DNA of 64,000 nt from Acanthosepion pharaonis (lineage: Eukaryota > Mollusca > Cephalopoda > Sepiida > Sepiidae), in the NCBI GenBank assembly GCA_903632075.3, contig CAHIKZ030000392.1:481501-545500 (forward strand), written 5' to 3'. Below are positions 1 through 10,083 of this stretch, piece after piece. The notes beneath the pieces were generated by a model that was given only the letters and a program-made list of their open reading frames with translations, was not told the DNA's origin and made no database searches. The number at the start of each line of letters is the position of its first letter. The stretch's first letter is position 1. Both the position numbers and the translations under genes were made by a program.

Positions 1-70
1 CTCATCAGCTGTTCCCCTGACAGCCTCTTCTTGTGGCACTTCAGCTCTTATCCAAAGAAATCTTATCTCT

Positions 71-482
71 TCAGTGATTCACACCTTCCCTTTCTTTTCT
101 CGACAAGTGATTAAAAAAAAAAAAATGCAATTCTCCAACTTTGTTTCCAGAAAATCTTAAATTTTATCTCTCAACTGACTTTTCTTTACCGGGTTATGGC
201 CTGCAGACAATTCCAGAACTTGGATTTTAAATAGTAATTATCAACAATGTCTCCATTCCAGTTCTAAAGAAATTTCACTGCTTCAGTGATTCACACCTTC
301 CCTTTTCTTTTTGACAAGTCATAAAAAAAAGAACAATTCTCTAACTCTGCCTTTATTTCCACATGTTAAATTTTATCTCATAAACGATTTTTTTTCCACT
401 GGGTTTTGACCTGCAGACAGTTCCTTAACCTGGATTTTAAAAACAATAATATCTCCATTTTATAGTTATGAATTTTGGCCAT
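71..482 (+). repeat. 212-bp tandem duplication upstream of the PLE relic
   Basis: Two diverged direct copies start at 71 and 283. Both contain TCAGTGATTCACACCTTCCC, a short poly-A, a TTAAATTTTATCTC block and CCTGCAGACA followed by TGGATTTTAAA. Penelope-like elements often carry tandem terminal repeats (pseudo-LTRs). Since PLE coding similarity starts about 500 bp downstream on the same strand, this may be that element's 5' repeat; that link is inference. Confidence 0.7.
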
Positions 483-580
483 ATTTTTTTTTTTTTGTAG
501 GAAAATCAGATGTTTCTGTCTTTCCCCTCTGCCCTTATCCAAGGAAGAAAAAAAAACCCTCTGAATAAATCTTGCCTCAT

Positions 581-682
581 CTCTTGGTATAGCTATCAAG
601 CTATCACTTCATTCCTTAAAGTGTCACATCTCTCTTGGTATAGCTATCAAGCTATCTCTTCAACCTTTAAATTGTCACACCT
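581..682 (+). repeat. 51-bp tandem duplication
   Basis: Two near-identical copies start at 581 and 632. Each begins CTCTTGGTATAGCTATCAAG and ends near TGTCACA. It sits between the 212-bp repeat and the PLE coding relic and may be part of the same element. Confidence 0.75.
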
Positions 683-1261
683 GTCCAAAAAGCTGGACCC
701 CATATTTATGTTACAGCTTGGAAAATCTTCTCCATAATATAAAATTAAGAGAGTACTTCTCCACAAACAGCAACAACCACCAACCTTCTACCACCAATGA
801 CAAAGCACACACAAAACCACAAAAGTCCACACACAAAACCACAAAAGCCCACACACTGGAGTTCACCAAACAGATGCAATCACCACATCAATTCATACAT
901 AGAGGAGAAGTGCCAAGAATCATCTGGACAAACTTATACAAAACACCCTCCATCAAAATAGCAACAACAACATGACCAGGAATGAAAAGCCATGAAATCT
1001 CACCAAATAAACCAAGACATAATTATCAAACAAGTAGATAAGGGTGGTTTAACGACTATTATGGATAGAAGAAAATATATTGTAGAAGCAGAAAATCAGC
1101 TCAAAAATTAAAACTTTTACGAAAAACTTACACATGATCCTACTAAACATTTCATATTAGAACTCCACACTCTAGCCATTTAGACCAAAGTATACATACA
1201 GAAGTTAAGGCTTTAGTCCCAGAAAAACCTAAACCAGGTACATTCTACAGTCAATTATGTG

Positions 1262-1546
1262 TCATGCGTAATACACGCTTAGGTGATCATGTATCTTTCG
1301 ATACATGACTGACAAGGAAGATTTTTTCCCGCAGTAGGTTGCTGTTTCTTTCTGCGGTAGACCAGTTGCCATCCAAGGCTATAGAACCCAGTCTGTCCTG
1401 CTATTTACCTATAGCTGGGGGGAGAAGAAGAGGATTCATACCTTTCCCAAGGGTATTAACACGTAAGTGAATGTAATGGATTTGACTGAAATTTGAGCTC
1501 GGCTCTCCGATTCCTCAATCCAAACTGCTATCCATTACTCCACCGT
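1262..1546 (-). repeat. tRNA-derived SINE, family A, inserted in the PLE
   Basis: The reverse complement begins with a tRNA-like head (GTGGAGTAATGGATAGCAG, then a B-box-like GAGCTCAAAT), followed by CTTGGGAAAGGTATGAATCC and a tail ending GTCATGTATCGAAAGATACATG. It matches the plus-strand copy at 14462-14712 over most of its length. It interrupts PLE reading between the TFYS and ISGIGT blocks, so it is younger than the PLE. Resemblance to the tRNA-derived SINEs of cephalopods is from memory. Confidence 0.8.
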
Positions 1547-2784
1547 ACCCTAAATTACATAAACTTCCAGATACAACCACTAACCTCTCAAAAGAGAACA
1601 TCAATAGAAACCCATGCAAGATGCACAATCTGATAAAATCTCTCAAGATCCATCTGTCAGGTTGACCAATCATTTCAGGAATCGGAACCCTGACACAACA
1701 CATTTCAGGTTACATTGACCAAATCCTCAAACCTCTACTACCCACAATTCTGAGTTATATCAAAGACACTACCCATTTCTTAAGAATTCTGAAAAATTCA
1801 AACAATTCACTCCTAGTGACCATGGATGTGGCATCCCTATATTCTAACATCCCACACAAGGAGGGAATATTAGCCTGTAAGAAGTTTTATGTACCAGAAG
1901 CTTTCAAGAATGCAACAAAACATCACCAACATTATACAATTTATACATTTTCTTCAGGTCAGAGGCACAGGGGTGGGAATGAAATTGTCCTCCAACTATG
2001 CAAACATATTCATGAATGCCCTGGAACGAGATATATTAAGTAGTTACTACCTAGCACCCCAACATTATACATAGATGATATCTGCTTTATATGAATACAT
2101 GGAGAGAACAGTCTGTGATACCTTAAAAACACCTCAACAGTTTCCACCACACCATCAAATTCACAATCAAATATTCTTCGACTTCTATTTGATTTCTGGA
2201 TGTACTGGTATGTCTAACCACATCTCCACTACACCAAACCCACAGATGGTCATTGCTACCTAAATTTCAATAGTTGCCACCCCACCAACCTAAAAAAATC
2301 AATAATCTACAGCCAATGTTTATACATAAAATGTATCTGTTCACAAAATGTGGATTGCAAAAAATACATAGGATAACTATTCAGTCACTCTCTTAATAGA
2401 AATTACACACTTAAAACTGTCAAAACATCAAATAACTAAGGTTTCCAAACAAAACAGAAATACTCTTCTAACCTATGAAACAAAAAAAAAGAATAATTTC
2501 AGAATTCCCATGGTTTTTCATTTTAATTGCAATATTCACAAGCTTTCCCATATCTTAATAAAAGATTTCCAGTATTTAAAACTTGACCAAACAGTTAAAA
2601 AAATATTCAGTGAAAACCCTCTTCACACTAAGTGTCAGCCCCCATTCCCAATCTACACACACTCTTGACATCATCTAGTATACATCATTCACCACCTTGC
2701 CAAGGAAATGTCACCTGAAATGAATCTCAATTCCAAGTCTGTGGACATATCAGCAATTTCACGCACACTGGCACTCATGTAGTA

Positions 2785-3567
2785 CAGGTATACCTCGGTT
2801 ATGTCATTTCAAGTTCAGTTGTTCTTGATTATACATCATTTGTCAAAAACAATATATGGAAAAATAAAAATCAAGTTTAAGTCATTTTATTTAAATTTAT
2901 GTCTGTCTGCCACAAATATTGAAGTTGTAATATCACTAAAAAAGCGTTAAAAGCACATAAATTAATGTTACTGTACAATAAATGAGAATAAACGTACATA
3001 AAATTATATTAAATTATGTACATTTACAGTAAATGTTAATATAATCATCATAAATCCTAGAGAATGAAATATGAAAACATCTGTGACTGTATTGTTGTCT
3101 TATTTAGCGGTCTTTAAGAGCTCAAGATGAGAAAGATGTAGAGTTGAAAGCAAGTCAAGGCTGGTTTATGAGATTTAAAGAACAAAGAAGTTATCACTCT
3201 ATTAAGAAGCAAGGTGAAAGTGCATCAGCTGACAAACGAGCAGCAGCCGATGTTCCTAAAGCATTGGCTAAGATCATCGAAGAAAACGGGTTTCTTCCTG
3301 AAGAGATTTTTAATGTTGATGAAACTGGATTATATTGGAAAAAATTGCCAGTTCATTCTTTCATTTCTAATGCTAGGCATATGGCTATATTGCTGATAAA
3401 CTATTTTATTCAGAATACTGTACGTACATATCATAAATACTGTAATATGCAATGTGAAGTGCTTATTTGCAGTTTATAGTGTGGTTATTCTGACTTAAGT
3501 CATTTTTTTTTTTTACCTAAGTCGTGATCTCTGGAACCAGTTAACAATGTAGGGTGAGGTATACCTG
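2785..3567 (+). mobile_element. Internally deleted Tigger/pogo DNA transposon nested in the PLE
   Basis: Terminal inverted repeats CAGGTATACCTC (left, 2785) and GAGGTATACCTG (right, ending 3567) are flanked by TA target duplications (2783-2784 and 3568-3569). CAGG-ATACCTC is the known Tigger terminus. Inside, 3130-3380 encodes a pogo/Tigger transposase piece: KASQGWFMRF (CENPB-type DNA-binding end) and NVDETGLYWKKLP with the first catalytic Asp. The rest of the DDE domain is gone, so this is a 783-bp non-autonomous remnant. PLE similarity resumes after its right end, which proves nesting. Confidence 0.92.
3130..3400 (+). pseudogene. Tigger/pogo transposase fragment
   Basis: The open segment carries the end of the CENPB-type helix-turn-helix (ASQGWFMRFKEQ), GESASADKRAAADVPKAL and IFNVDETGLYWKKLP. 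This corresponds to the junction of the DNA-binding and DDE domains. Later catalytic Asp residues are absent. The open frame continues to a stop at 3477-3479 through unrelated AT-rich sequence. Confidence 0.88.
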
Positions 3568-3925
3568 TATTCAAACCACTGGCTCTAAATTGTAACAGTT
3601 CAAAACTTATATATTTGCTTTTCTGCCGCAAATGCAAAAAAGGAAATTATGTTGAAGAAATTGGATTGGAACTCCATCTTCGTTTCAATAACCATAAAAA
3701 ACCACCAGGAACAACAATTTCTCTGTTGTGGCACACTTCAACCATGTCATAGTGTCAATGTTATCAGATGCATGCTATTAGCATCTTCATTCAACAATCA
3801 AGAAGAAAGACGCAGATTGGAGTTGAAATTTATTTTCAAAATAAATTCAAACATTGAAGGATTAAACAGGGATTTGGGTTTACACAGACAGTATAATTTC
3901 CACAGGGAAACCTCTAACCAGCAAC

Positions 3926-4849
3926 ATTCCTCAAAAGAGTAAGTCCCACTTTTTTGTTTATTCCTTGTATTGTTGAAAAAGAACACAGGTGTGTTCAGAA
4001 ATTCCAACATTAAATTCTATCTCTTCATGCTTCAGTCCAGTCAAAAGGTTAATATACAATAAATATCAATTTTATTGACAATATTGGCATAATTTTGGCT
4101 TTTTATTCTTCAAAGTGTATATATATATATATATATAATTAGAAATAAGAATAAGCAGCTCCCAAAAGAGTCTATTTAAGATTGCACACATGAAAAAAGA
4201 GTGCTCAATGCCATAATAAATGGTAGAGTTTTAATATGATTGTGTGAAAGTGTATGACTGGCAGTTATAGTCAGTCACTGCCCACTTGAAATTTAACTTA
4301 AAAATATATATGTTAAAAAATATAATTTTAAGGTAGTATACTGTATTTATAGGTGAAAGTACTCAATATCTGAGCTAGAGTATATGTATATATAAAAGTG
4401 GACACTGAGGTTAAATCTGAGCAGCGACACTGTTTCATGTTTAAATGCAATCTTCAGGCCACGTATGCTGTTTTGGCTCAACTATTTATATATGCTGGTC
4501 AGTGATGTATTATGGGTAGCAAAGTCTATTGTATCATCCTAATAGTTATTGTGTAGGTAGTAATGGTTATGTTTTAAATTATTCTAGAGGCTATTGAGTA
4601 GAAATAATTGCTGATCTGAATGCAGTTATTTGTAGTTATTTTATGGTACTGTTAACTTTACTCCTTATTTATTATTATTATTATTAATTATTTGTTTATT
4701 ATTATTATTACATGTATTTATGTGTGCATTCATTTTTAATTTCTTTATTATTTACTTACATTTTTGTTTATTTTCTTGGGTGGTTATTTGTTTAGTTTAA
4801 AGTATTGGCTTTGTTTAATGTATGTTACATTATCTGCATTGAATATAGT
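3926..4849. other. AT-rich spacer between the two PLE relics
   Basis: Holds a (TA)n run at about 4118-4137 and ATT trinucleotide runs at 4665-4710. A segment at 4385-4470 (GAGCAGCGACACTGTTTCATG) looks like non-coding repeat tail, perhaps PLE 3' sequence, but this is a guess. No gene seen. Confidence 0.5.
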
Positions 4850-5945
4850 GCATATATTTGCATTCGTCATGGTGATATTTTACAAGGTATTCATTTTTGA
4901 TTTTTAAGTAACATAATTTGTTATCATGTCTGAATTTTGAGATGAGTTCTGATCATTTATTTGGTAATTTGTGTTGGTCTGGGAAGGTAATTATAGCTAT
5001 TTTCCCCTAGAGTTTACAGTTTTTGGATTTATTGTTGTAGGCTGATACTGTTTTCCTTATTTTCCATGATATCTTTGGTGTCATTTTGTTTTTAATTTCC
5101 CATGTATGTTTAGAAAGCATTGTGCTGTTTATATATTTACTATTTGTAAAGGATGTTTTGTGTGTGTAGTTTCTGTTTCTAATGTCCTTCAGTTACTCCT
5201 ATGTATATTTTTTCTCCATTATCTGCTGATTTTACAGTGTCTTGGTATATGATATTGTTTTGCAAACAATTGCCATTTAATAGACATTCATTCTTTTCTA
5301 TGCAGTTCAGGTGGGTTTGATTTGTGAAGGTGGTTTTTTGGGTATTTTTCTGTTGGGCTTTATTATTTGTGTCATGTTCTCAGTGCAACTGTAGTTGATT
5401 TTTGCTGTCTCTGTTTAATATCTTGGGTAAGTGTTTGTATATGAGGCCAATGAACGTTTGTTTTTGCTGTACAGTTGGTTAAACTACATCGTGTTTCTTT
5501 TATTGTTGGCTTTTTTTTGTATTGCCTGGTGTGCATGAGAGTGTTGCCAAAAATCTATCTTTTAGGGCTGTTTCATAATCTTTTTTGGCTTTGTTGAAGA
5601 TTGTTTCATTAGAAGAATTGCAGTTAACTGGAAGATGTGTGTATGTAGAAGTAGTTTGTTGTTGGATTCCCTATATGATTGATATGTAACTTTTCTTAGG
5701 TTGAGTGTGACATCTAGGAAATCTATTTCTTTTAGGTTTGTTTTTGTCTGTCAGATCCCATATCTTGGAAAGATTTTATAATTATTTTTCTGGCTTTGTC
5801 TTAGGATTATGAATCTGTCATCCCTGTAGAGGCCAATATTATTTTTATCAATTATTTTAGTTAGTTCATGTAGTAAATGTATACCTATAAGCTAGCATGT
5901 CTAGCACCATTAAAACTTCCCATTGTAATATTGAACGTTTTTTCT
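4850..5945 (-). mobile_element. Second, different PLE-type relic (RT motif C + GIY-YIG)
   Basis: The reverse strand encodes, in broken frames: SFNGA then LIGIHLLHELTKIIDK about 5945-5850; LYRDD at 5817-5828 (RT catalytic YxDD); EIDFLDVTLNLR about 5740; a Cys-containing stretch (ECLLNGNCLQNN); KIYIGVTEGH at 5182-5211 (GIY-YIG catalytic start); THKTSFTNSKYINST and LSKHTWEIKNK about 5090-5150; and SAYNNKSKNCKL about 5040. The order RT-linker-GIY-YIG matches invertebrate PLE-type proteins, and the sequence differs from the relic at 970-3925. It is 5'-truncated just before the RT catalytic motif and has many stops. Confidence 0.8.
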
Positions 5946-6484
5946 TACTTTAGCCATGTGTCTTAGTTATGAACTAATAGTGATTTTTGGCAGTGTTTAA
6001 TAATTTTTAATTCATTTGTGCTTATTTTTATTTATTCTTGAGACAACAGTTTCATAATCCTAAGAAATTGTAACAACATAAAAACCCTATCATTACATCT
6101 AAAATTCAAGGCTTTCAAGAACATTGCAATATACTTGATATAGTTGGTATTTAACTACATATATATTGCTTTTGCATCTTTCTATATTATAGCATAGCAA
6201 AACAAGAGTTCAAGCCATAGAGTCAGATAAAGAACAGTCTGGTAGAAGAGAAGGTTCTTTTACAAACATGCCTGTAATAAGGCACAGTATCAAAAGGATG
6301 TTTTTTTCCATGACACTGCTTTTTTAACTACCTTCACTCTTCAGCAATGTTTGTTTTAAAAAGTGATTAGAATTGGAATAAAACCTAAACATATGAAAGT
6401 GAATTTATACATTTTCTTTGTCCTTGAGAACTGACAACAAAAATAATAAATATTAAGTGATAAAGTTCAATATAGTAACTGGAA
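5946..6484. other. AT-rich non-coding stretch
   Basis: I see no coding potential, RNA gene or clear repeat boundary here. Confidence 0.5.
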
Positions 6485-6655
6485 ACTATGTTGTTGCTTG
6501 ACCTCAAATGCTTTCTTTTACCTAATTGTTCTCTTGTTCCTCTTTGGTTAAACAGGTGCCATCCAAAAGACGCAACTTCAAAACCCTCCATCTACTGGCT
6601 ATAAAAACAGGGAGATTGAGATAAAATCATGCCTTCCTCTTTTATGTGAGCGTCT
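6485..6655. repeat. Interspersed repeat, copy 1
   Basis: Shares blocks with 7830-7985, in the same order and orientation: TCAAATG-TTTC-TTTA-CTA-TTGTTCT, GGTGCCATCCAAAAG, CTGGC-ATAAAACAG, TGAGAT-AAA and CTTTCCTCTT-type ends. Each copy abuts a family A SINE head. Class unknown. Confidence 0.6.
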
Positions 6656-6795
6656 TAATAATAGTGCCACAGATGGATTCATACCTTTCCCAAGAATATT
6701 TATCAAAGTGAACATAACAAACTCGAATGGAATTTGAACTCTAGTCAACCTTTCTGAGTTGCTCACCATTACACCATTTGCACATCCCCATAGTA
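6656..6795 (-). repeat. tRNA-SINE family A fragment
   Basis: Contains GGATTCATACCTTTCCCAAG, GAATTTGAACTCTAG (B-box-like in reverse) and CACCATTACACCATT (A-box-like in reverse), matching the head half of the copies at 1262 and 34300. Confidence 0.65.
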
Positions 6796-7285
6796 GAATA
6801 AAAAGGAAAAAAAAAAAAGTTGTTTTCTGACATGACTCTTTTCTAACTTCTAATCAACAGAAGATGACTAGAATCTTCAAATTACCACAACAGACATGAG
6901 TATGGAAATCTTGGTTGATATATAAAATCTATAGTTATCAGAGCCTTAATGTTACTCCGATGAGGTAGTAGATGCTGAATTGTACATAATATTTTACTTC
7001 TTCCTAGAAGTTTAGGGATTCAATTGATAGCAGTACTAATGAGCAAAGCAGATGCCTGCAACCAAAGAGAAAGAGCTAAGGAATGTAAGCCTTGTAATAA
7101 AAGAGAGATGTGTTTATACATATCTAAAGTAAGGCAAGAACAGACATGGGATCTCAATAAAGTCATTATGTGTCATAAGCATGACAAAGAGCAGAGAGAA
7201 GACTAATATTTATTTTTTTAAGTTTTGAAAAAAAAAAAAAAGATTTAGCACACTACCAATCAATATGGGAAGGGATACTTTTTAA
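6796..7285. other. Non-coding stretch
   Basis: AT-rich with short poly-A runs. A 60-codon open frame at 7024-7206 has no recognisable similarity and is probably chance. Confidence 0.45.
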
Positions 7286-7286
7286 T

Positions 7287-7405
7287 ATTGTTCACCCAAT
7301 ACAAGGCCCAAGAGCCATTTAAGGTAGAGGGTTACTGAATGAGGTTGTTGTAAGAATGTAAAGAGAGGATATAATAGGGTATATAACAGTTAACCCTAGA
7401 TACAA
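7287..7405 (-). repeat. LINE 3'-end fragment
   Basis: CACCCAATACAAGGCCCAAG, GGTTACTGA-TGAGG-TGTTGTA and ATAACAGTTAA recur in the same order in the longer LINE at 61139-62035. A severely 5'-truncated insertion of the same family. Confidence 0.75.
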
Positions 7406-7829
7406 GTGATTTTTCTTTTTTTATGGCTTATCAATTCTTTGCGTCTCGATTCATGTTGGTGTGCACCAAGAACTGGGAAAGATCTGCTGCACGTTTGCAA
7501 GAAAACAAAAAATGAAGACAAATACCACAGTGAGAAATAAGAATGTGAACAGTTTCCAATATTATAGTAAGATATTTAATTCAGGGCTATACTTGCTCGG
7601 TCTGAATGGATAGGTAGGTGACACTTGGGACAACTTCTGTCATATCAGCTCTTCCCTCCTCCCAACCCTCTCTCTATCTACACATCCCAACATTTGTTTG
7701 GCAATATGAATGTGTGACGTTGGAGGTATATGAAAGACAGCCTGTCTCCCCTCAAAGCGGACCAGCACTGACTTCTTCAATTCCAACTGTGACTGTTAAT
7801 ATAGACCAGCAATTCGAAACTGTCTAGTT

Positions 7830-7985
7830 TGTCATTTGACTTCAAATGTTTTCCTTTATCTACTTGTTCTTTCGTCAGTCTTGAGTCAAGTGGATGCCAC
7901 TTCAAGAATCCCATCCGCTGGCCATAAAACAGAACCACTTGAGATCAAAATAAGATCACACTTTCCTCTTCTACATGTGTATCAC
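7830..7985. repeat. Interspersed repeat, copy 2
   Basis: Homologous to 6485-6655: GACTTCAAATGTTTTCCTTT, GTGGATGCCA, CCGCTGGCCATAAAACAGAA, CTTGAGATCAAAATAAGATC. Confidence 0.6.
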
Positions 7986-8180
7986 AACTATAGTATCACA
8001 TCAGGAAGCTGAGTTCAAATTCTTTTGCGCTCACTTTCAAACAAACATCCTTGGGAAAAGTATGAATCCATCTCTTCACAACTATGAATTTAATAGCATG
8101 GTAAGCTGGTTTCTCTAGCCTTGAATGGCAACCAGTCTAACAGAAGAAAAAATCTGAATTCCAAGTCATGAAAAATGTAA
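7986..8180 (+). repeat. tRNA-SINE family A copy
   Basis: GAGTTCAAATTC (B-box-like), then CTTGGGAAAAGTATGAATCC, ATAGCATGGTAAGCTGG and GCCTTGAATGGCAACCAGTC, matching the body of the copy at 14462-14712. Confidence 0.7.
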
Positions 8181-10047
8181 CGAGCAACCATTCCACTGTA
8201 TTTCCTAAGTTATGGTAATTTGCAGATATTAAAGGAAACTGTGGAGAGCCATGATCACCTACATCATAATTTCACATGGCATTTAAAAGGAAAAAAAACT
8301 CAATGAATGCTGTCCTCCATATCACAAATATTACCACCTGAAATCTAGTTAAATTTTTTTGTGGGTATATGGTTGAATTGACATCCATATTATGATTTTT
8401 TAGACAAATTAATGTCAACTGCCCTAGTTTGAGAAGAAAAGCATGCCTCAAGACAGAAACCAAACCTATATTCCCTTTTTCATTCAGAGAAACCACTCTT
8501 TTAGCCAAAGTGTGTCTTTTATGAATTAGCACCCCCCCCCAAGGTAATCATAGAAATAAATTGGGGAACCTGTGAAACGATGTTTGAAATAAAAGCCTCA
8601 TGGAATGAAGATACTTATAATTTATTATATAGATGCCTACCTATCGGTAATTTAAACAAGTTAACCAGCCTAAAAGAACAATACAAAAAATAAATATTTG
8701 AGAAGTGATGACAGAGAAATAAACCAAGTCAATCATTTTCCAAACCAATTTATTTCAGTATAAGAACAGGTATATAGCTGCTATTGCAGGTGAAGTTGTA
8801 TTCAAAGTAGTAGTAGCAGCACAAATATTGGGCCTTGGCTACCGGTGAAAGAGATTTGATGAATTAATACAAGAGATGGTCATGCTGATAGCAGCAGTAA
8901 TAGCAGTAGTAGCAGCAACTTTTTTTTTTTCAATTAAAGGAAAAAAAAAAAAGATCTATTTTAATCCTTGTGGATATTTTTTTTTTTTTTTGGTGTGTAA
9001 GGCAAGAATCAATTAGCAAGGTGTCATGGTGGCAAAAGCAGATCTATTCAGGCAAAAAGTAGTATTTAGCAAGCAGTGTTTTCTCCAGAAGGGGGATGAG
9101 AATGAGAAGAGGACAGAAAAGGAAAGTGAGACAAAGAGAGTTGGAAAAGAGAGAGAGAGAGCGCAACAGCAACTCAATGGCTGAATATCACAATTATCTT
9201 GAAATTAAGAAAAAAAGTTAATACTTGAATACTACATCTACTGCATTGCAGATACAAGAGTTTAAAACATTTTGACAGCATTAATCATTTAACCATATAG
9301 AAAAAGAGTTTTTTAATTGACCCACTCTATCCAAAAGGTGCCTTTTAAACAGGAATAAAGCAGGTTAATTGTAAAAATAATTGTCAGAGTACTAAAATAT
9401 TGATAAAGTCTAACTTGTATCATCATTATTCTGCTCCTTTTTTTTGTTATATATAATGCAAATCATAAACGCCTAACAAAACATAATCCAGTAAATTACT
9501 GGAGTTTAAAGGCAAGCAGATTTTTGTAAACAAAGTGTTCAGTAAAAAAAATAGCGCAACAATAATTGATAGGTAAAGAAATTTTATCTGGCCCTAATGA
9601 GTGGTGTATCTGTGAAATGAAATCAGAAAGATAAATCTTTTGAACTATATATATATATATATAAGGCTCACATATAAATTATTTTTTTTACATTTAAAGC
9701 ATATCTTGTATTTTGATTTTCAGTAAGTGTAGCCAAGTTATAAGAGGTAGGCAGAGTGAGATGATGCTATCATAAATCATACTTAGAAAGAAAAAATATG
9801 CTGGCTATTTTTTTTTTTTTTTACCTCAGGAGATTCTATACTTATAATTAAAAAAATTATCTTTTTGATTCAAAAATGACTCCCCCACCTTTTATATGAA
9901 TATTAGTGCTGTTAAAAGTCTTTATTTTTTAATTTCATCTAAAAAAATTCAAGTATTACCAAAAGAAAAAAATTCATAGAAGCACCAAAAATACACAGCT
10001 TATCAATATATACAACTTGTGTTGTAGTTTTTTCATTTTTAAAGGAA

Positions 10048-10083
<36 letters not shown>

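Larger units (their letters stand above)
970..3925 (+). mobile_element. Penelope-like retroelement relic (RT + GIY-YIG), split by a SINE and a Tigger element
   Basis: PLEs encode a reverse transcriptase related to telomerase RT and, in most clades, a C-terminal GIY-YIG nuclease. Similarity appears in order but in shifting frames: DKGG and MDRRKY at about 1040-1075; KPGTFYS about 1235; IISGIGTLTQHISGYIDQI about 1670; VTMDVASLYSNIPHKEG about 1816-1865 (RT motif A); YIDD at 2068-2079 (catalytic motif C); late RT blocks to about 2760; then, past the Tigger insertion, LIYLLFCRKCKKGNYVEEIG (GIY-YIG core, degraded) about 3609-3668 and the C-terminal NIEGLNRDLGL block about 3850. Stops and frameshifts are frequent, so it is dead. 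The Neptune/Poseidon-like clade is a guess. Confidence 0.85.

Noticed and set aside
1..8. CTGATGAG on the minus strand at the window edge, a hammerhead ribozyme core element, interesting because PLEs can carry hammerheads
   Set aside because: Eight bases occur by chance, and the rest of the core (GAAA and stems) would lie outside the window, so it cannot be tested.
71..682. CRISPR-like direct repeats
   Set aside because: They are adjacent tandem duplications without unique spacers in an animal genome.
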